Assembly: GCA_029260265.1 (NCBI GenBank)
Contig: JAJDDO010000024.1
Location: forward strand, 62,001 to 126,000
Length of the DNA stretch: 64,000 nucleotides
DNA from: Phycisphaerales bacterium
GTDB taxonomy: Bacteria > Planctomycetota > Phycisphaerae > Phycisphaerales > UBA1924
Direction: 5' to 3'
This document shows positions 7,709-16,345 of the stretch, piece by piece. A program made the position numbers and the translations under genes. Numbering within the stretch: the stretch's first letter is position 1; the number at the start of each line of letters is the position of its first letter. The notes beneath the pieces were generated by a model that was not told the DNA's origin, searched no databases, and was given only the letters and a program-made list of their open reading frames with translations.

Positions 7709-8752
7709 ATGACCAGGCGGCCAACGATCTCGGTTTCAATGGGCGATCCAGGCGGAATCGCAGCAGAGGTTCTTGTCTCGGCGCTCGACGATCAGCAACG
7801 ACGCGCCGATGCACGATTCATCATTCATGGTTCCGCAGCCGCGATGCACAACGCGGCGCATGCGTGCAAGATCACGCCCTACTGGTGGCAGATCGATCCG
7901 CGTGCGTCCCTCTCAGCGACCGCATCACATGATGTGGTGTTGATGGATACCGACCCGGAACTTCTTGATAACGGCACCGAGCCGCGGTTCGCACATGCCG
8001 CCGATCGGCTCAACGGCGAGCTCAGCTTCCGATGGGTCGAATCCGCAATCGGCGACGCGCTGCGGAAAGAGTCTGACCCGCTCCACGCTGATGCGGTGGT
8101 GACCGGGCCGATCAATAAGCAGGCGTGGGCGATGGCGGGCAAACGCCGATATCCAGGACATACCGAACTGTTCGCAGAGCGTTTTCGTGCCAAGCGGTAC
8201 GCGATGATGTTCGTCGGCGAGAAGCTGCGTGTGATTCTCGCCACCGTGCACATCCCCGTCAACGACATCCGCAACGCGCTGACCATCGGCAAGGTCTATG
8301 ACGCGATCGACCTTGGACACCAGGCGTGCCTAGACCTGGGCATTGCACGCCCGCGCATCGCGGTCTGCGGGCTCAACCCGCACGCCGGCGAGGGTGGATT
8401 GATTGGCGATGAGGAAGGGCGATTGATCGAGCCGGCAATCGAGCACGCGCAGAACGCGGGGATAGAAGTTTCTGGCCCGTTTCCTGCCGACACGATCTAT
8501 AACGCGGCGGTCCGCGGGAGGTTTGATCTCGTGGTTGCGATGTACCACGATCAGGGATTGATCCCGATCAAGCTGCTCGAGCGAGACCTCGCGGTGAATG
8601 TGACGGTGGGGCTTTCAACCATCCGAACGAGCCCAGATCATGGCACCGCATTTGATATCGCGGGTCGTGGGATCGCGGATCCGGGGTCGATGTGCAACGC
8701 GATCGACCTGGCTGTTCGCATGGCGCGATCTCGCCAATCTGCACACGCCTGA
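7709..8752 (+). CDS. pdxA: 4-hydroxythreonine-4-phosphate dehydrogenase
   Basis: A 347-residue enzyme of the DXP-dependent pyridoxal phosphate pathway. It oxidises 4-phosphohydroxy-L-threonine with NAD, and the product is used by PdxJ. Seen: N-terminal SMGDPGGIAAE, the metal-binding histidines in GHTELFAE, ATVHIPVN and AMYHDQGLIP, GLNPHAGEGG, and the closing TIRTSPDHGTAFDIAGRG. All are diagnostic and intact. The length is normal. The start follows TAGAAT by five bases, suggesting a leaderless transcript, although readthrough from the acetyltransferase is also possible. No other vitamin B6 gene is nearby. Confidence 0.96.
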   Translation: MTRRPTISVSMGDPGGIAAEVLVSALDDQQRRADARFIIHGSAAAMHNAAHACKITPYWWQIDPRASLSATASHDVVLMDTDPELLDNGTEPRFAHAADRLNGELSFRWVESAIGDALRKESDPLHADAVVTGPINKQAWAMAGKRRYPGHTELFAERFRAKRYAMMFVGEKLRVILATVHIPVNDIRNALTIGKVYDAIDLGHQACLDLGIARPRIAVCGLNPHAGEGGLIGDEEGRLIEPAIEHAQNAGIEVSGPFPADTIYNAAVRGRFDLVVAMYHDQGLIPIKLLERDLAVNVTVGLSTIRTSPDHGTAFDIAGRGIADPGSMCNAIDLAVRMARSRQSAHA

Positions 8753-8915
8753 GTTGCTCGGGCTTGACTGAAGGCCCGCGGCCGGGCATTATTCACCGCT
8801 ATGACCCACTGACGCGATCAATCCGATCTGATTGAATGACCAAAGTTGACTCTGTGCACCCTGTGCGCGTCGAGTCGGTATATTTGCTCACGCGCCGCGC
8901 CGGGATCCCATACAC
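8753..8915. other. intergenic region pdxA-MATE with inverted repeats
   Basis: After pdxA a short GC hairpin (GCCCG-CGGC-CGGGC) is followed by ATTATTC and could terminate weakly. Further on, TCAATC-CGATCT-GATTGA (8818-8835) is a 6-bp inverted repeat. A -10-like TATATT lies at about 8879-8884, about 30 bases before the MATE start. I see no gene here. Confidence 0.4.
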
Positions 8916-10469
8916 ATGTCTGATCACACCCCCCCAGAATCCACGGGCCTTTCGTCCGTCTCCACGGTTTATGAGCCGGTGGATCCATACGCCAACGAAT
9001 CGGCGATGGTTGAGTTGTTCCGTATCGCCGTTCCCTCGATCGTCACGATGACGAGCTACACCCTCATGCAGTTCGTCGATACCTTCATGGTCAAAGAGAT
9101 CGGCGATGACCCGGTCTATGTCTCCGCCCAGGGCAACGGCGGGATCGTTGCGTGGATCGCCATCTCGTTCGGGCTTGGGATGAACACCGTCATCAACTCG
9201 TTTGTCTCGCAGAATCTTGGCGCGGGCACGCCGAGGAAGGGGTCAAGCTATGCCTGGATGGGGATCTGGATCTCTGCCGTCTATTCCTTGGTGTTTTTGG
9301 TGCCCTATGCCCTGCTGATCGACCACACCAACCTTGCCGGTTCGGGCGATCGGCTCTGGGAACTCGAATCGGGGTACGCGCGGATTCTCTTGCTCGGGGG
9401 GTTCACCACCCTCGGTGCGCGATCCGTGCATCATTACTTCTACGGTCTGCATCGCCCCAAGGTGGTGATGATTTCTGCCATCTCCGGCAACATCGTGAAC
9501 ATTGTGGTCAACTACATGCTCATCTTTGGGAACTTCGGATTCCCACAGATGGGGCTCAACGGTGCCGCGATCGGCACGGTCTGCGGCGGGGCGATCGAGC
9601 TCGTGATCCCGATCGCGCTGTTTTTATCGCCAAAGTACGCCGCCGAATACGGAACACGATTGGCATGGAAACCAAAGCTCAAACAGCTCGAAGATATCGT
9701 GCGGGTGGGATGGCCCGGTGGGCTGATGTTCCTCAACGAACTGCTCTGCTGGGGCATGCTGATGAACTATCTGGTTCCCAAAGCCGGACGCGCCAGGGCA
9801 ATCGCCGAGGGGCTTGATGCTGCTGCCATTGAGCAAGCGGGAATCTACGCCAACACGGCCGGATGGATTGCGCTGCGGTACATGCATATCGGATTCATGC
9901 CGGTGGTCGGGATTTCTATTGCAGCCCAGGCGCTTGTCGGCAAGGCGATGGGACGCAAACGCCCGGATATCGCTGCGCATCGGACCTGGCTATCGCTTAA
10001 AATCGGGCTCGGGTACATGGCTTTGTGTGCTCTGGTGTTCGTGGTATTCCGCGAGCAGCTCATCAATGTGTTTATCAACTCACAGACCGTGCCCGACGAA
10101 CGAGCCGAGCTGATCGCGATCGGAGCCAAGATCATGATCGCCGCAGCGGTGTTCCAGGTATTCGATGCCGTGGGTATTGTGATGTCCGGCTCCTTGCGTG
10201 GGGCGGGCGATACAGTCTGGCCCGGCGTGCTGACCATCGTGTTTAGCTGGGGATGCATCGTGGGCTTCGGGTTGCTAATTATCGAGATCAAGCCTCAATG
10301 GGGTTCGGTCGGGCCTTGGATCGGTGCGTCGGCGTACATCATCCTGCTCGGGCTCGCCCTGCTTGCCCGGTTCCTCTTTGGCAACTGGCGAGAGCGTTCG
10401 TTGGTCGATGAGGATATCGAGCCCGATCCGCTCGATAAGGTCTATCCAGAACCCACCAGCGTGGGGTAA
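8916..10469 (+). CDS. MATE family multidrug/solute exporter
   Basis: A 517-residue membrane protein with about twelve hydrophobic helices in two similar halves. Typical MATE sequence is visible: IAVPSIVTMTSYTLMQFVDTFMVKEIG in helix 1 and ISAISGNIVNIVVNYMLIFGNFGFPQMGLNGAAIGT in the middle. The protein is longer than most MATE exporters (about 450), with an extended N-terminus of about 30 polar residues and a cytoplasmic tail. These transporters expel cationic compounds or metabolites in exchange for Na+ or H+; the substrate cannot be inferred. The start has no evident Shine-Dalgarno. Confidence 0.9.
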   Translation: MSDHTPPESTGLSSVSTVYEPVDPYANESAMVELFRIAVPSIVTMTSYTLMQFVDTFMVKEIGDDPVYVSAQGNGGIVAWIAISFGLGMNTVINSFVSQNLGAGTPRKGSSYAWMGIWISAVYSLVFLVPYALLIDHTNLAGSGDRLWELESGYARILLLGGFTTLGARSVHHYFYGLHRPKVVMISAISGNIVNIVVNYMLIFGNFGFPQMGLNGAAIGTVCGGAIELVIPIALFLSPKYAAEYGTRLAWKPKLKQLEDIVRVGWPGGLMFLNELLCWGMLMNYLVPKAGRARAIAEGLDAAAIEQAGIYANTAGWIALRYMHIGFMPVVGISIAAQALVGKAMGRKRPDIAAHRTWLSLKIGLGYMALCALVFVVFREQLINVFINSQTVPDERAELIAIGAKIMIAAAVFQVFDAVGIVMSGSLRGAGDTVWPGVLTIVFSWGCIVGFGLLIIEIKPQWGSVGPWIGASAYIILLGLALLARFLFGNWRERSLVDEDIEPDPLDKVYPEPTSVG

Positions 10470-10536
10470 GGAGCTCATTCGCTGGTTCCCGCCCATGGCA
10501 GCAGCGAGCAGAGGGGTTTGATGGTCCCAACTTGTT

Positions 10537-10568
10537 GCGAACCGGGTATTTGCACCATCTGGGTTCGC
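10537..10568. other. inverted repeat GCGAACC/GGTTCGC
   Basis: A 7-bp perfect inverted repeat with an 18-base spacer lies between the MATE gene and the promoter of the TPR/alpha-CTD gene. It could terminate poorly (no T-run) or be an operator. Its role is unknown. Confidence 0.3.
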
Positions 10569-10592
10569 GCAGACGAATGCGAGAAGTCGGCC

Positions 10593-10598
10593 TAGAAT
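10593..10598 (+). promoter_or_regulatory. -10 hexamer TAGAAT of the TPR/alpha-CTD gene
   Basis: TAGAAT lies 51 bases before the ATG at 10650. The predicted leader begins with a strong hairpin (10604-10625) and ends with AGGAG. No clear -35 element is visible. Confidence 0.5.
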
Positions 10599-10603
10599 CA
10601 CCT

Positions 10604-10625
10604 CCGCCCGGACGAGCCCGGGCGG
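10604..10625 (+). other. 5'-leader hairpin of the TPR/alpha-CTD gene
   Basis: CCGCCCGG pairs perfectly with CCGGGCGG across the 6-base loop ACGAGC. The all-G/C stem sits at the very 5' end of the predicted mRNA, 12 bases before the AGGAG. Such a hairpin can stabilise mRNA or serve as a protein target. There is no T-run, so it is not a terminator. Confidence 0.6.
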
Positions 10626-10649
10626 TTGATCTATTACCAGGAGTTCTGC

Positions 10650-11597
10650 ATGTCCAACGATCCGATGGATATGGTGGTCGGTGCCTCGACCGCCCCCGCC
10701 GATACCAAAGCCGCCAACGAAGTCATCGCATCCGCCAACGAGCAGGTCGCCACCGGCGACCGCGAGGGCGCGATCGAGTCGCTCCGCAAGGCGCTCAACG
10801 CTGATCCGTTGAGCAACTTGATCATGTTCCACCTCGCCTACCAGCTCGATCTCTCGGGCGAGGAAGAGGAAGCGCTCTCGCTGTACGAGCGCGTATGCGA
10901 ATGCTCACCCGCACCGATCAACGCGTTGATGAATCTCGCGGTGCTCTACGAGGATCGTGGTGACTATGTCCGCGCCGAGCGGTGCCTGCGTCAGATTCTC
11001 GATACCAACGCAAACCACGCCCGTGCTCGCTTGTTCATGAAGGATGTGCTTGCATCAAAGGGGATGGTTGTCGAAGAAGAGAACGAACGCGATGTGCTCA
11101 AACGCCGTGCGCTTCTTGATACCCCGGTGACCGATTTCGAGCTCACCGTTCGCGCACGCACCTGCCTCAAAAAGATGAACATCCGTACCCTCGGCGACCT
11201 GATCCGGATCAACGAGACCGAGCTGATGAGCTACAAGAACTTCGGCGAATCATCGCTCGAAGAGATCAAGATCATGCTCGAAGCCAAGAACCTGCGTCTT
11301 GGGCAGGGGCACGAGGACGCCCACCGCGTTGCACGCCGGGCGATTCTTGAGAAGCTCAAAGGCACCGGCAAAGAAACACTGCTCGGCAAGCCCGTCTCCG
11401 AACTCCAGCTCTCTGTCCGTGCTCGCAAGGCGCTGCAGATGCTCAATATCCAGTCGATCGGCGACCTGTGCTCGCACACCGAGGCCGAACTCATGGGCGT
11501 GAAGAACTTCGGCTCGACCTCGCTCGTCGAAGTCCATGAGAAACTGACCAACTTCGGCTTGGCGTTGCGCACCCTCGAAGAGGGCGAAGAGCTCTGA
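10650..11597 (+). CDS. TPR protein with two RNA polymerase alpha C-terminal-type domains
   Basis: A 315-residue protein with an unusual architecture. Residues 20-130 form TPR repeats (AIESLRKALNADPLSNLIMFHLAYQLDLSG; ALMNLAVLYEDRGDYVRAERCLRQIL). Residues 155-222 and 244-312 are two copies of the helix-hairpin-helix alpha-CTD (ELTVRARTCLKKMNIRTLGDL...YKNFGESSLEEIK; QLSVRARKALQMLNIQSIGDL...VKNFGSTSLVEV). Compared with E. coli RpoA, Arg265, Gly296 and Ser299 are kept in both, while Asn268 and Lys298 are replaced. It is not RpoA: the N-terminal assembly domain is absent. A role in transcription, through DNA, RNA polymerase or a regulator, is inferred. AGGAG precedes the ATG and a terminator follows. 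Confidence 0.85.
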   Translation: MSNDPMDMVVGASTAPADTKAANEVIASANEQVATGDREGAIESLRKALNADPLSNLIMFHLAYQLDLSGEEEEALSLYERVCECSPAPINALMNLAVLYEDRGDYVRAERCLRQILDTNANHARARLFMKDVLASKGMVVEEENERDVLKRRALLDTPVTDFELTVRARTCLKKMNIRTLGDLIRINETELMSYKNFGESSLEEIKIMLEAKNLRLGQGHEDAHRVARRAILEKLKGTGKETLLGKPVSELQLSVRARKALQMLNIQSIGDLCSHTEAELMGVKNFGSTSLVEVHEKLTNFGLALRTLEEGEEL

Positions 11598-11617
11598 TCC
11601 CCAGCTTGTATCCAATG

Positions 11618-11650
11618 AACGCCCGGTCATCTGATCGGGCGTTTTTATTT
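11618..11650 (+). terminator. rho-independent terminator after the TPR/alpha-CTD gene
   Basis: AACGCCCGGTC pairs with GATCGGGCGTT over the loop ATCT (11 bp with one G-T pair) and is followed by TTTTATTT. It starts 20 bases past the stop codon. Confidence 0.9.
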
Positions 11651-11821
11651 GCATACGGGTGCGCGTTCGTGTACACTTCGCGGGTATGTATAAAGCATCT
11701 GTGTAAATCCTATCGTTTTCTTACGCTCCGCCGAACGCACCCGGGCCGTTGCCCATGCGTTGGCTTGATGCTGTTCCCGGTGCTGTGTGCGCTGTGGGGA
11801 ACATGACGAAGGATTCCCAAG

Positions 11822-12196
11822 TTGAAACATCACGATAAAAACGCCCGTTCAGAGGGCGGCTTCCGTTGTATCCATTGCAAGATGAACATCCCCTACAACT
11901 CGTTCGGCACGCGCCAGCGAAACCATTGCCCGATCTGTCTTTGGTCCAAACATGTTGATGATCGGGTGGGCGATCGGCGATCGCCGTGCAATCAGTCGAT
12001 GGAACCCGTCGCGGTTGCGTCCCGTGCCGATGGCGAATGGGCGGTTGTCCATCGGTGCACAGGGTGCAAGCAACTCCGCATGAACCGGATCGCGGGCGAT
12101 GACGACGAGTTGTCGTTGCTCGGTCTGGCGCTCCGCCCGATCAGCGACCCGGCGTTCCCGATCGACATGCTCCCGAGGTATCGCTCGATGCGGTAG
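11822..12196 (+). CDS. RNHCP domain protein (zinc-ribbon type)
   Basis: A 124-residue protein with the signature RNHCPICLWSKHVDD that gives the RNHCP family its name. Cysteine pairs C16/C19, C36/C39 and C79/C82 suggest zinc binding. The function of the family is not known. The only in-frame start is TTG at 11822, supported by AAGGA eight bases before it; the nearby ATG at 11803 is in another frame and soon stops. A hairpin terminator follows. It is a single-gene unit between two oppositely or separately transcribed neighbours. Confidence 0.85.
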   Translation: MKHHDKNARSEGGFRCIHCKMNIPYNSFGTRQRNHCPICLWSKHVDDRVGDRRSPCNQSMEPVAVASRADGEWAVVHRCTGCKQLRMNRIAGDDDELSLLGLALRPISDPAFPIDMLPRYRSMR

Positions 12197-12238
12197 CAGA
12201 GCCAGCTTTGAGAAACGACCATTCGGTTCATCCATAAG

Positions 12239-12263
12239 CGCCGGGCGATCCCCGGCGTTTTTA
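12239..12263 (+). terminator. rho-independent terminator after the RNHCP gene
   Basis: CGCCGGG pairs with CCCGGCG over the 5-base loop CGATC and is followed by TTTTTA. It overlaps the final codon of the convergent ferredoxin-like gene. Confidence 0.82.
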
Positions 12264-12524
12264 TGCGCCGCGTGAGCCGTCCTCGCGGAATCGTACACGC
12301 CCAGCCTCGTAATCCGCCTTGGTGCCCTCGATGGTCGGTTGCTGCCCGCTGGTGTGCTGGGCGTGCAGTTCTTTGAGGTAAGGCACACACCACCCGCACC
12401 CGGTGCCCGCGCCCAAGCACTCGGAGATCAATGAGGCAACAGGCGGGTCCTCTCTTTTAAGGTACCCGCACACCTTCCCCACAGAAACGCGGAAGCAGAG
12501 ACAGACATGGTCATCGGGTTGCAT
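12261..12524 (-). CDS. BFD-like [2Fe-2S] ferredoxin domain protein
   Basis: An 87-residue protein matching the bacterioferritin-associated ferredoxin fold. The four likely cluster ligands are visible: C8 and C10 in VCLCFRVSVGKV, and C43 and C46 in GAGTGCGWCVPYLKE. This C-x-C...C-x2-C spacing is that of BFD domains, which deliver electrons to mobilise iron from bacterioferritin; the same domain also occurs in other redox proteins. The C-terminal 30 residues are polar and without a family match. GAGGA precedes the start, and TAGGAT further upstream may be its -10. No bacterioferritin gene is in view. Confidence 0.82.
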   Translation of the reverse strand: MQPDDHVCLCFRVSVGKVCGYLKREDPPVASLISECLGAGTGCGWCVPYLKELHAQHTSGQQPTIEGTKADYEAGRVRFREDGSRGA

Positions 12525-12599
12525 GGTTGGTCCTCGGGGGTTCGGTGGTGCGGATGCTGCCCAGACCCTATCCTACAGCACCCGATCGAACGGAGATGC

Positions 12600-14849
12600 A
12601 TGGTTAAGTTGTTCACCATCACGGTTTTTTTGTCTGCTGCACTGCTCTTCGCGGTCCAGCCGATGGTCGCCAAGACGATGCTACCCATCTTCGGCGGCGG
12701 ATCCAGCGTCTGGACGACCAGCATGCTGTTCTACCAGATCACCCTCCTACTCGGATACATCTATGCCCATGTGCTTATGACGCGCTTTTCCAAGCGTGTT
12801 CAGATATCGGTGCATCTCTCCCTGCTTGCGGCTGCGATCATGGCGGGGGTGCTCTTTGCTGCGCCTGTTGCCCCGGCCGATGGATCCCGGTTCCCGGTGC
12901 CCTATCTGCTCGGGCAGTTGGCGTTGGTGTCGGGGTTGCCGTTCTTTGCGATCTCGAGCGCGGGCCCGCTGTTGCAGGGGTGGTTTGCAAGGACGGGCCA
13001 CAGCCGTGCGCACGATCCTTATTTTTTGTACGCCGCGAGCAATGCCGGAAGCCTGATCGGGCTGCTCGGTTACCCGTTCGTGATCGAGCCCTCGCTCGCA
13101 CTCGACGACCAGAGAGAGGTCTGGCTGATCGGTCTCGGCTTGTTCTCGATGCTGGCCATCGGTGCGGCGATGTTCGCTCGCTCCGGTTCTCTCCCAGAAC
13201 AAGCAGCGCGGGGCAAGCCGGATGCCGCTCCGATCTCCTGGCGCCAACGCGGGCGTTGGGTGTTTCTCGCGTTTGTGCCCTCGTCGATGCTGCTCGGGGT
13301 GACAAGCTACATCACGACCGACATCGCATCCTTCCCGTTGCTCTGGGTGATCCCGCTGGCGGTCTACTTGCTCACCATGATCGCGGCATTCTCGTTCAAC
13401 GCCAAGAAACTCGAAGATCGAACGGCTCGCCCGATGCTGGTCACGATCATCGCGGCCTTGGTTCTGCTGATCCTTGGTGAGCAGAGCATGTCCGGAGCGC
13501 CGATCCTCTGGGTGGTTTTGATCCAACTGATTTTGCTTGCAGGGGTCGGGGTGTTCTCTCACGCGAGGCTTGCTGCGGATCGCCCCCCGGCGAGCAAACT
13601 GACCGAGTTCTTCCTGATGATGTCGCTCGGCGGGGCGCTCGGTGGGGTACTCAACGGGTTTGTCGCACCGCTTGTATTCAATGGACCATTCGAATACCAC
13701 CTTGCATTGATCGCAGCAGCCGCCACTTTGCCGGCGGTGCTGGAACGCAAGAAACGGATCCGGATCCGATGGATGATGCCTCTGCTTGCCCTTGGATACA
13801 TAGGCGCAATAGCCCTCACGATGACGAGGCTCTCGATGATGATGGACAACATGCAGTTGTTCTTCGGGCTGAGTACAGCCCTGCTCATCGCCGGACCCGC
13901 GGTCATGATGTACATGTCGTGGCGTGACGGGATCGCGGCGTCGATGGTCATCGCCGTGCTGCTCGGTGCGGTTGTACTCGACGACTCAATCAATCCCGCG
14001 ATCACCCACAGGACACGCACTTTTTATGGCGTGCACACAACAACGAACGCCTTGTCGCTCTATCACAATGAGAGCGTCCGGATCCACGAGCTTTACCACG
14101 GCACCACACGCCACGGGATGCAGATCGTTGAACCCGCCGAGCTTCGATCTATCCCGCTCTCGTATTATCATCCAGATGCTCCCGCGGGCCGGCTGGTGGG
14201 CAAGATCCTTGAGGAGCACCCTTCGCCGATGAGAATGGGGTTCGTGGGGCTTGGGTCCGGTGCGATGGCGGCTTATCCGCGGGAGAATGATGAGGTTGTC
14301 TTCTTTGAGATCGATCCCGAGGTAGCCCGGATCGCAAACGATCCGGCTATTTTTACTTATCTTCAAGATTCGCCCAGCGATATTGAGGTCCGGATTGTTG
14401 ATGGCCGGATCGGGCTCGAACGATCACACGCAGACGGTGAGCCCGCGTTTGATCTCTTGATGATTGATGCGTTCAGCTCAGATTCGATCCCGGTCCATCT
14501 GCTGACACTCGAAGCGATGGAAGTCTACTTTCAGAGGCTGAGCAACGATGGCGTCCTCTTGCTGCATATCTCGAACCGGAATCTTGATCTCAAACCGCTC
14601 TGCAACGCCCTCGGCAAAGAAATGGAAAAACGATATGGTGTGTACGCACTGCTCGGTTATGAGTATCTGGACGATGTTGTGGTGGAATACACCAAAAGAG
14701 ATTCATCCATCTGGGTGATGATGACGAAGGATCGCGATCGCGCCCAGCGGGCATTGCACGCCAAGTTTGGTCTATTCCCCGAGGATATCAAGCAAATGAA
14801 ACCGTGGACTGATCAATCATCCGATATCCTTGATATTCTCTTGTGGTAA
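12600..14849 (+). CDS. fused membrane protein / spermidine-synthase-like methyltransferase fold
   Basis: A 749-residue protein. Residues 1-470 hold about twelve hydrophobic helices, beginning FTITVFLSAALLFAVQPMVAKTMLP, which is the typical entry of the MFS/spermidine synthase fusion family. Residues from about 540 on form a SpeE-type Rossmann domain with GLGSGAMAAYPRENDEVVF, EIDPEVARIA and a DAFSSDSIPVHLLTLEA motif. True SpeE transfers aminopropyl groups, but the fused membrane forms have no established substrate. No SAM decarboxylase gene (speD) is adjacent. The ATG at 12600 is chosen because GGAG precedes it and the hydrophobic domain begins there. Confidence 0.85.
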   Translation: MVKLFTITVFLSAALLFAVQPMVAKTMLPIFGGGSSVWTTSMLFYQITLLLGYIYAHVLMTRFSKRVQISVHLSLLAAAIMAGVLFAAPVAPADGSRFPVPYLLGQLALVSGLPFFAISSAGPLLQGWFARTGHSRAHDPYFLYAASNAGSLIGLLGYPFVIEPSLALDDQREVWLIGLGLFSMLAIGAAMFARSGSLPEQAARGKPDAAPISWRQRGRWVFLAFVPSSMLLGVTSYITTDIASFPLLWVIPLAVYLLTMIAAFSFNAKKLEDRTARPMLVTIIAALVLLILGEQSMSGAPILWVVLIQLILLAGVGVFSHARLAADRPPASKLTEFFLMMSLGGALGGVLNGFVAPLVFNGPFEYHLALIAAAATLPAVLERKKRIRIRWMMPLLALGYIGAIALTMTRLSMMMDNMQLFFGLSTALLIAGPAVMMYMSWRDGIAASMVIAVLLGAVVLDDSINPAITHRTRTFYGVHTTTNALSLYHNESVRIHELYHGTTRHGMQIVEPAELRSIPLSYYHPDAPAGRLVGKILEEHPSPMRMGFVGLGSGAMAAYPRENDEVVFFEIDPEVARIANDPAIFTYLQDSPSDIEVRIVDGRIGLERSHADGEPAFDLLMIDAFSSDSIPVHLLTLEAMEVYFQRLSNDGVLLLHISNRNLDLKPLCNALGKEMEKRYGVYALLGYEYLDDVVVEYTKRDSSIWVMMTKDRDRAQRALHAKFGLFPEDIKQMKPWTDQSSDILDILLW

Positions 14850-14876
14850 CGCCCCGCAATCGACGATTGGATCTCC

Positions 14877-16094
14877 ATGCCCATGCCCCCCAATAGGTTG
14901 ACCTACCAGACCGCCGGCGAATCGCACGGCCCATCCCTCGTCAGCACGATCCTCGGCGTGCCCGCCGGGCTCGATATTGATACCGATACCATCAACCGCG
15001 AACTCGCCCGCCGACAAGGCGGGTATGGGCGAGGCGGGCGGATGAAGATCGAGACCGACACCGTCGAGATCATCACCGGCGTTCGGCTTGGAAAATCCAT
15101 CGGTTCGCCGATAACCATGCTCATCAAGAACCGCGATTCGAGGCTCGATGATCTCGAACGCACACCCCCGATGTACCGCCCGCGCCCTGGGCACGCGGAC
15201 CTCGCGGGGAGCGTCAAATGGCTCACAACCGATTGCCGAGAAACACTCGAGCGCGCGAGCGCACGCGAGACGGCTGCCCGTGTTGCCGCGTGCTGCATTG
15301 GGCGGTTGCTGCTTAAGCAGGTTTTCGATGTCGAGGTCTTCGGGTTTGTCCGTTCGATCCTCGACGCGCGCACAGCCGCGGTTGTTGAGCACGCCAGACT
15401 CGATGAACTCCGCGCTGCCCGCGACGAATCAGACACCTACACCCTTGATAGTGAAACCACCGAGCTGCAACGCGCCATCATCCGCCGGGCAAAGTCCGAC
15501 AAGGACACCGTGGGCGGCGATGTCGAGTGCCATGTCTTCGGGTGCCCGCCGGGCATCGGCTCATCGATGAACTGGTATGACAAGCTCGATGCGCGAATCG
15601 CGTACGCGGTGATGGGGATCCAGGCGTTCAAAGCCGTGCAGATCGGGCTCGGCGTGCAATGCTCGCAACGCACAGGATCACAGGTCCACGATCCGATCCA
15701 CTTTGATCCCTCAAAGATAAACGAGCCCTCGCTCGGGTTCACGCGATCGAGCAACAACGCCGGAGGCACCGAAGGCGGCATGACCAATGGGCAGCCCATC
15801 GTCGTCAACGGCACCATGAAACCGATCTCGACCCTGCTCCGCGGATTGCCCAGCATTGACCTGAACACCAAGCAGCCCGAGGACTCGCAGTACGAGCGAT
15901 CCGATGTCTGCGCGGTCTCGGCCGCCAGCGTGGTTATGGAGAATGTTGTCGCGATGGAGGTCGCCAACGCATTCCTCGAAAAGTTCGGTGGCGACTCGGT
16001 TCTCGAGACCCGAGGCAACTACGACAGCTTCCTGGATATCGCCCGTACGCTGCCCTTGGACGGCGACACCCCCCCCGATTCGGTCATTGCCTAA
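14877..16094 (+). CDS. aroC: chorismate synthase
   Basis: A 405-residue enzyme that makes chorismate from EPSP with reduced FMN, the last step of the shikimate pathway. All landmark motifs are present: YQTAGESHGPSLV at the start, RRQGGYGRGGRMKIE, RPGHADLAGSVKW, RASARETAARVA, GTEGGMTNGQPIV and YERSDVCAVSAASVVMENVVA. The start could be the ATG at 14877 or the one two codons later; there is no strong Shine-Dalgarno. It lies 27 bases after the spermidine-synthase-like gene and may be cotranscribed. No other aro gene is adjacent. Confidence 0.97.
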   Translation: MPMPPNRLTYQTAGESHGPSLVSTILGVPAGLDIDTDTINRELARRQGGYGRGGRMKIETDTVEIITGVRLGKSIGSPITMLIKNRDSRLDDLERTPPMYRPRPGHADLAGSVKWLTTDCRETLERASARETAARVAACCIGRLLLKQVFDVEVFGFVRSILDARTAAVVEHARLDELRAARDESDTYTLDSETTELQRAIIRRAKSDKDTVGGDVECHVFGCPPGIGSSMNWYDKLDARIAYAVMGIQAFKAVQIGLGVQCSQRTGSQVHDPIHFDPSKINEPSLGFTRSSNNAGGTEGGMTNGQPIVVNGTMKPISTLLRGLPSIDLNTKQPEDSQYERSDVCAVSAASVVMENVVAMEVANAFLEKFGGDSVLETRGNYDSFLDIARTLPLDGDTPPDSVIA

Positions 16095-16345
16095 CGCCGC
16101 TCAGGGGCCAAAGTATTGAAAAGAAAGAACTTGTGGCGAGATCCGCAATGGTTGGCCGAAGTATGAAAAATCGGCCCGGGAGTTTTTCCAGTCCGATTGC
16201 GAACTGATCTCTCTCCAGAGCGACGCCAACGCGCTCGACCGACTCCTCTCGATCGAACACGGCCGGCGTCATGCTCCTCTTCATCCCTCGTCCGATCCAG
16301 CTCGGGCGAGGGATTTGTATTGATCGATACTCGCGTGCCGGCAGA
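16095..16345. other. intergenic region after aroC
   Basis: I see no supported gene in these 251 bases between two convergent genes. The only clear element is the hairpin at 16283-16314. Confidence 0.4.
16283..16314 (+). terminator. probable terminator hairpin between aroC and the cytochrome gene
   Basis: ATCCCTCG/CGAGGGAT continues through a T-G pair into CCGA/TCGG, giving a 13-bp stem over a 6-base loop, followed by TTGTATT. The T-rich side favours the plus strand. It lies 190 bases past the aroC stop, so it may terminate aroC or an unrecognised transcript. Confidence 0.6.

Noticed and set aside
12747-13700. Long minus-strand ORF inside the membrane spermidine-synthase-like gene
   Set aside because: Its product is an Arg/His/Gln-rich shadow of the plus-strand hydrophobic gene and shows no domain.
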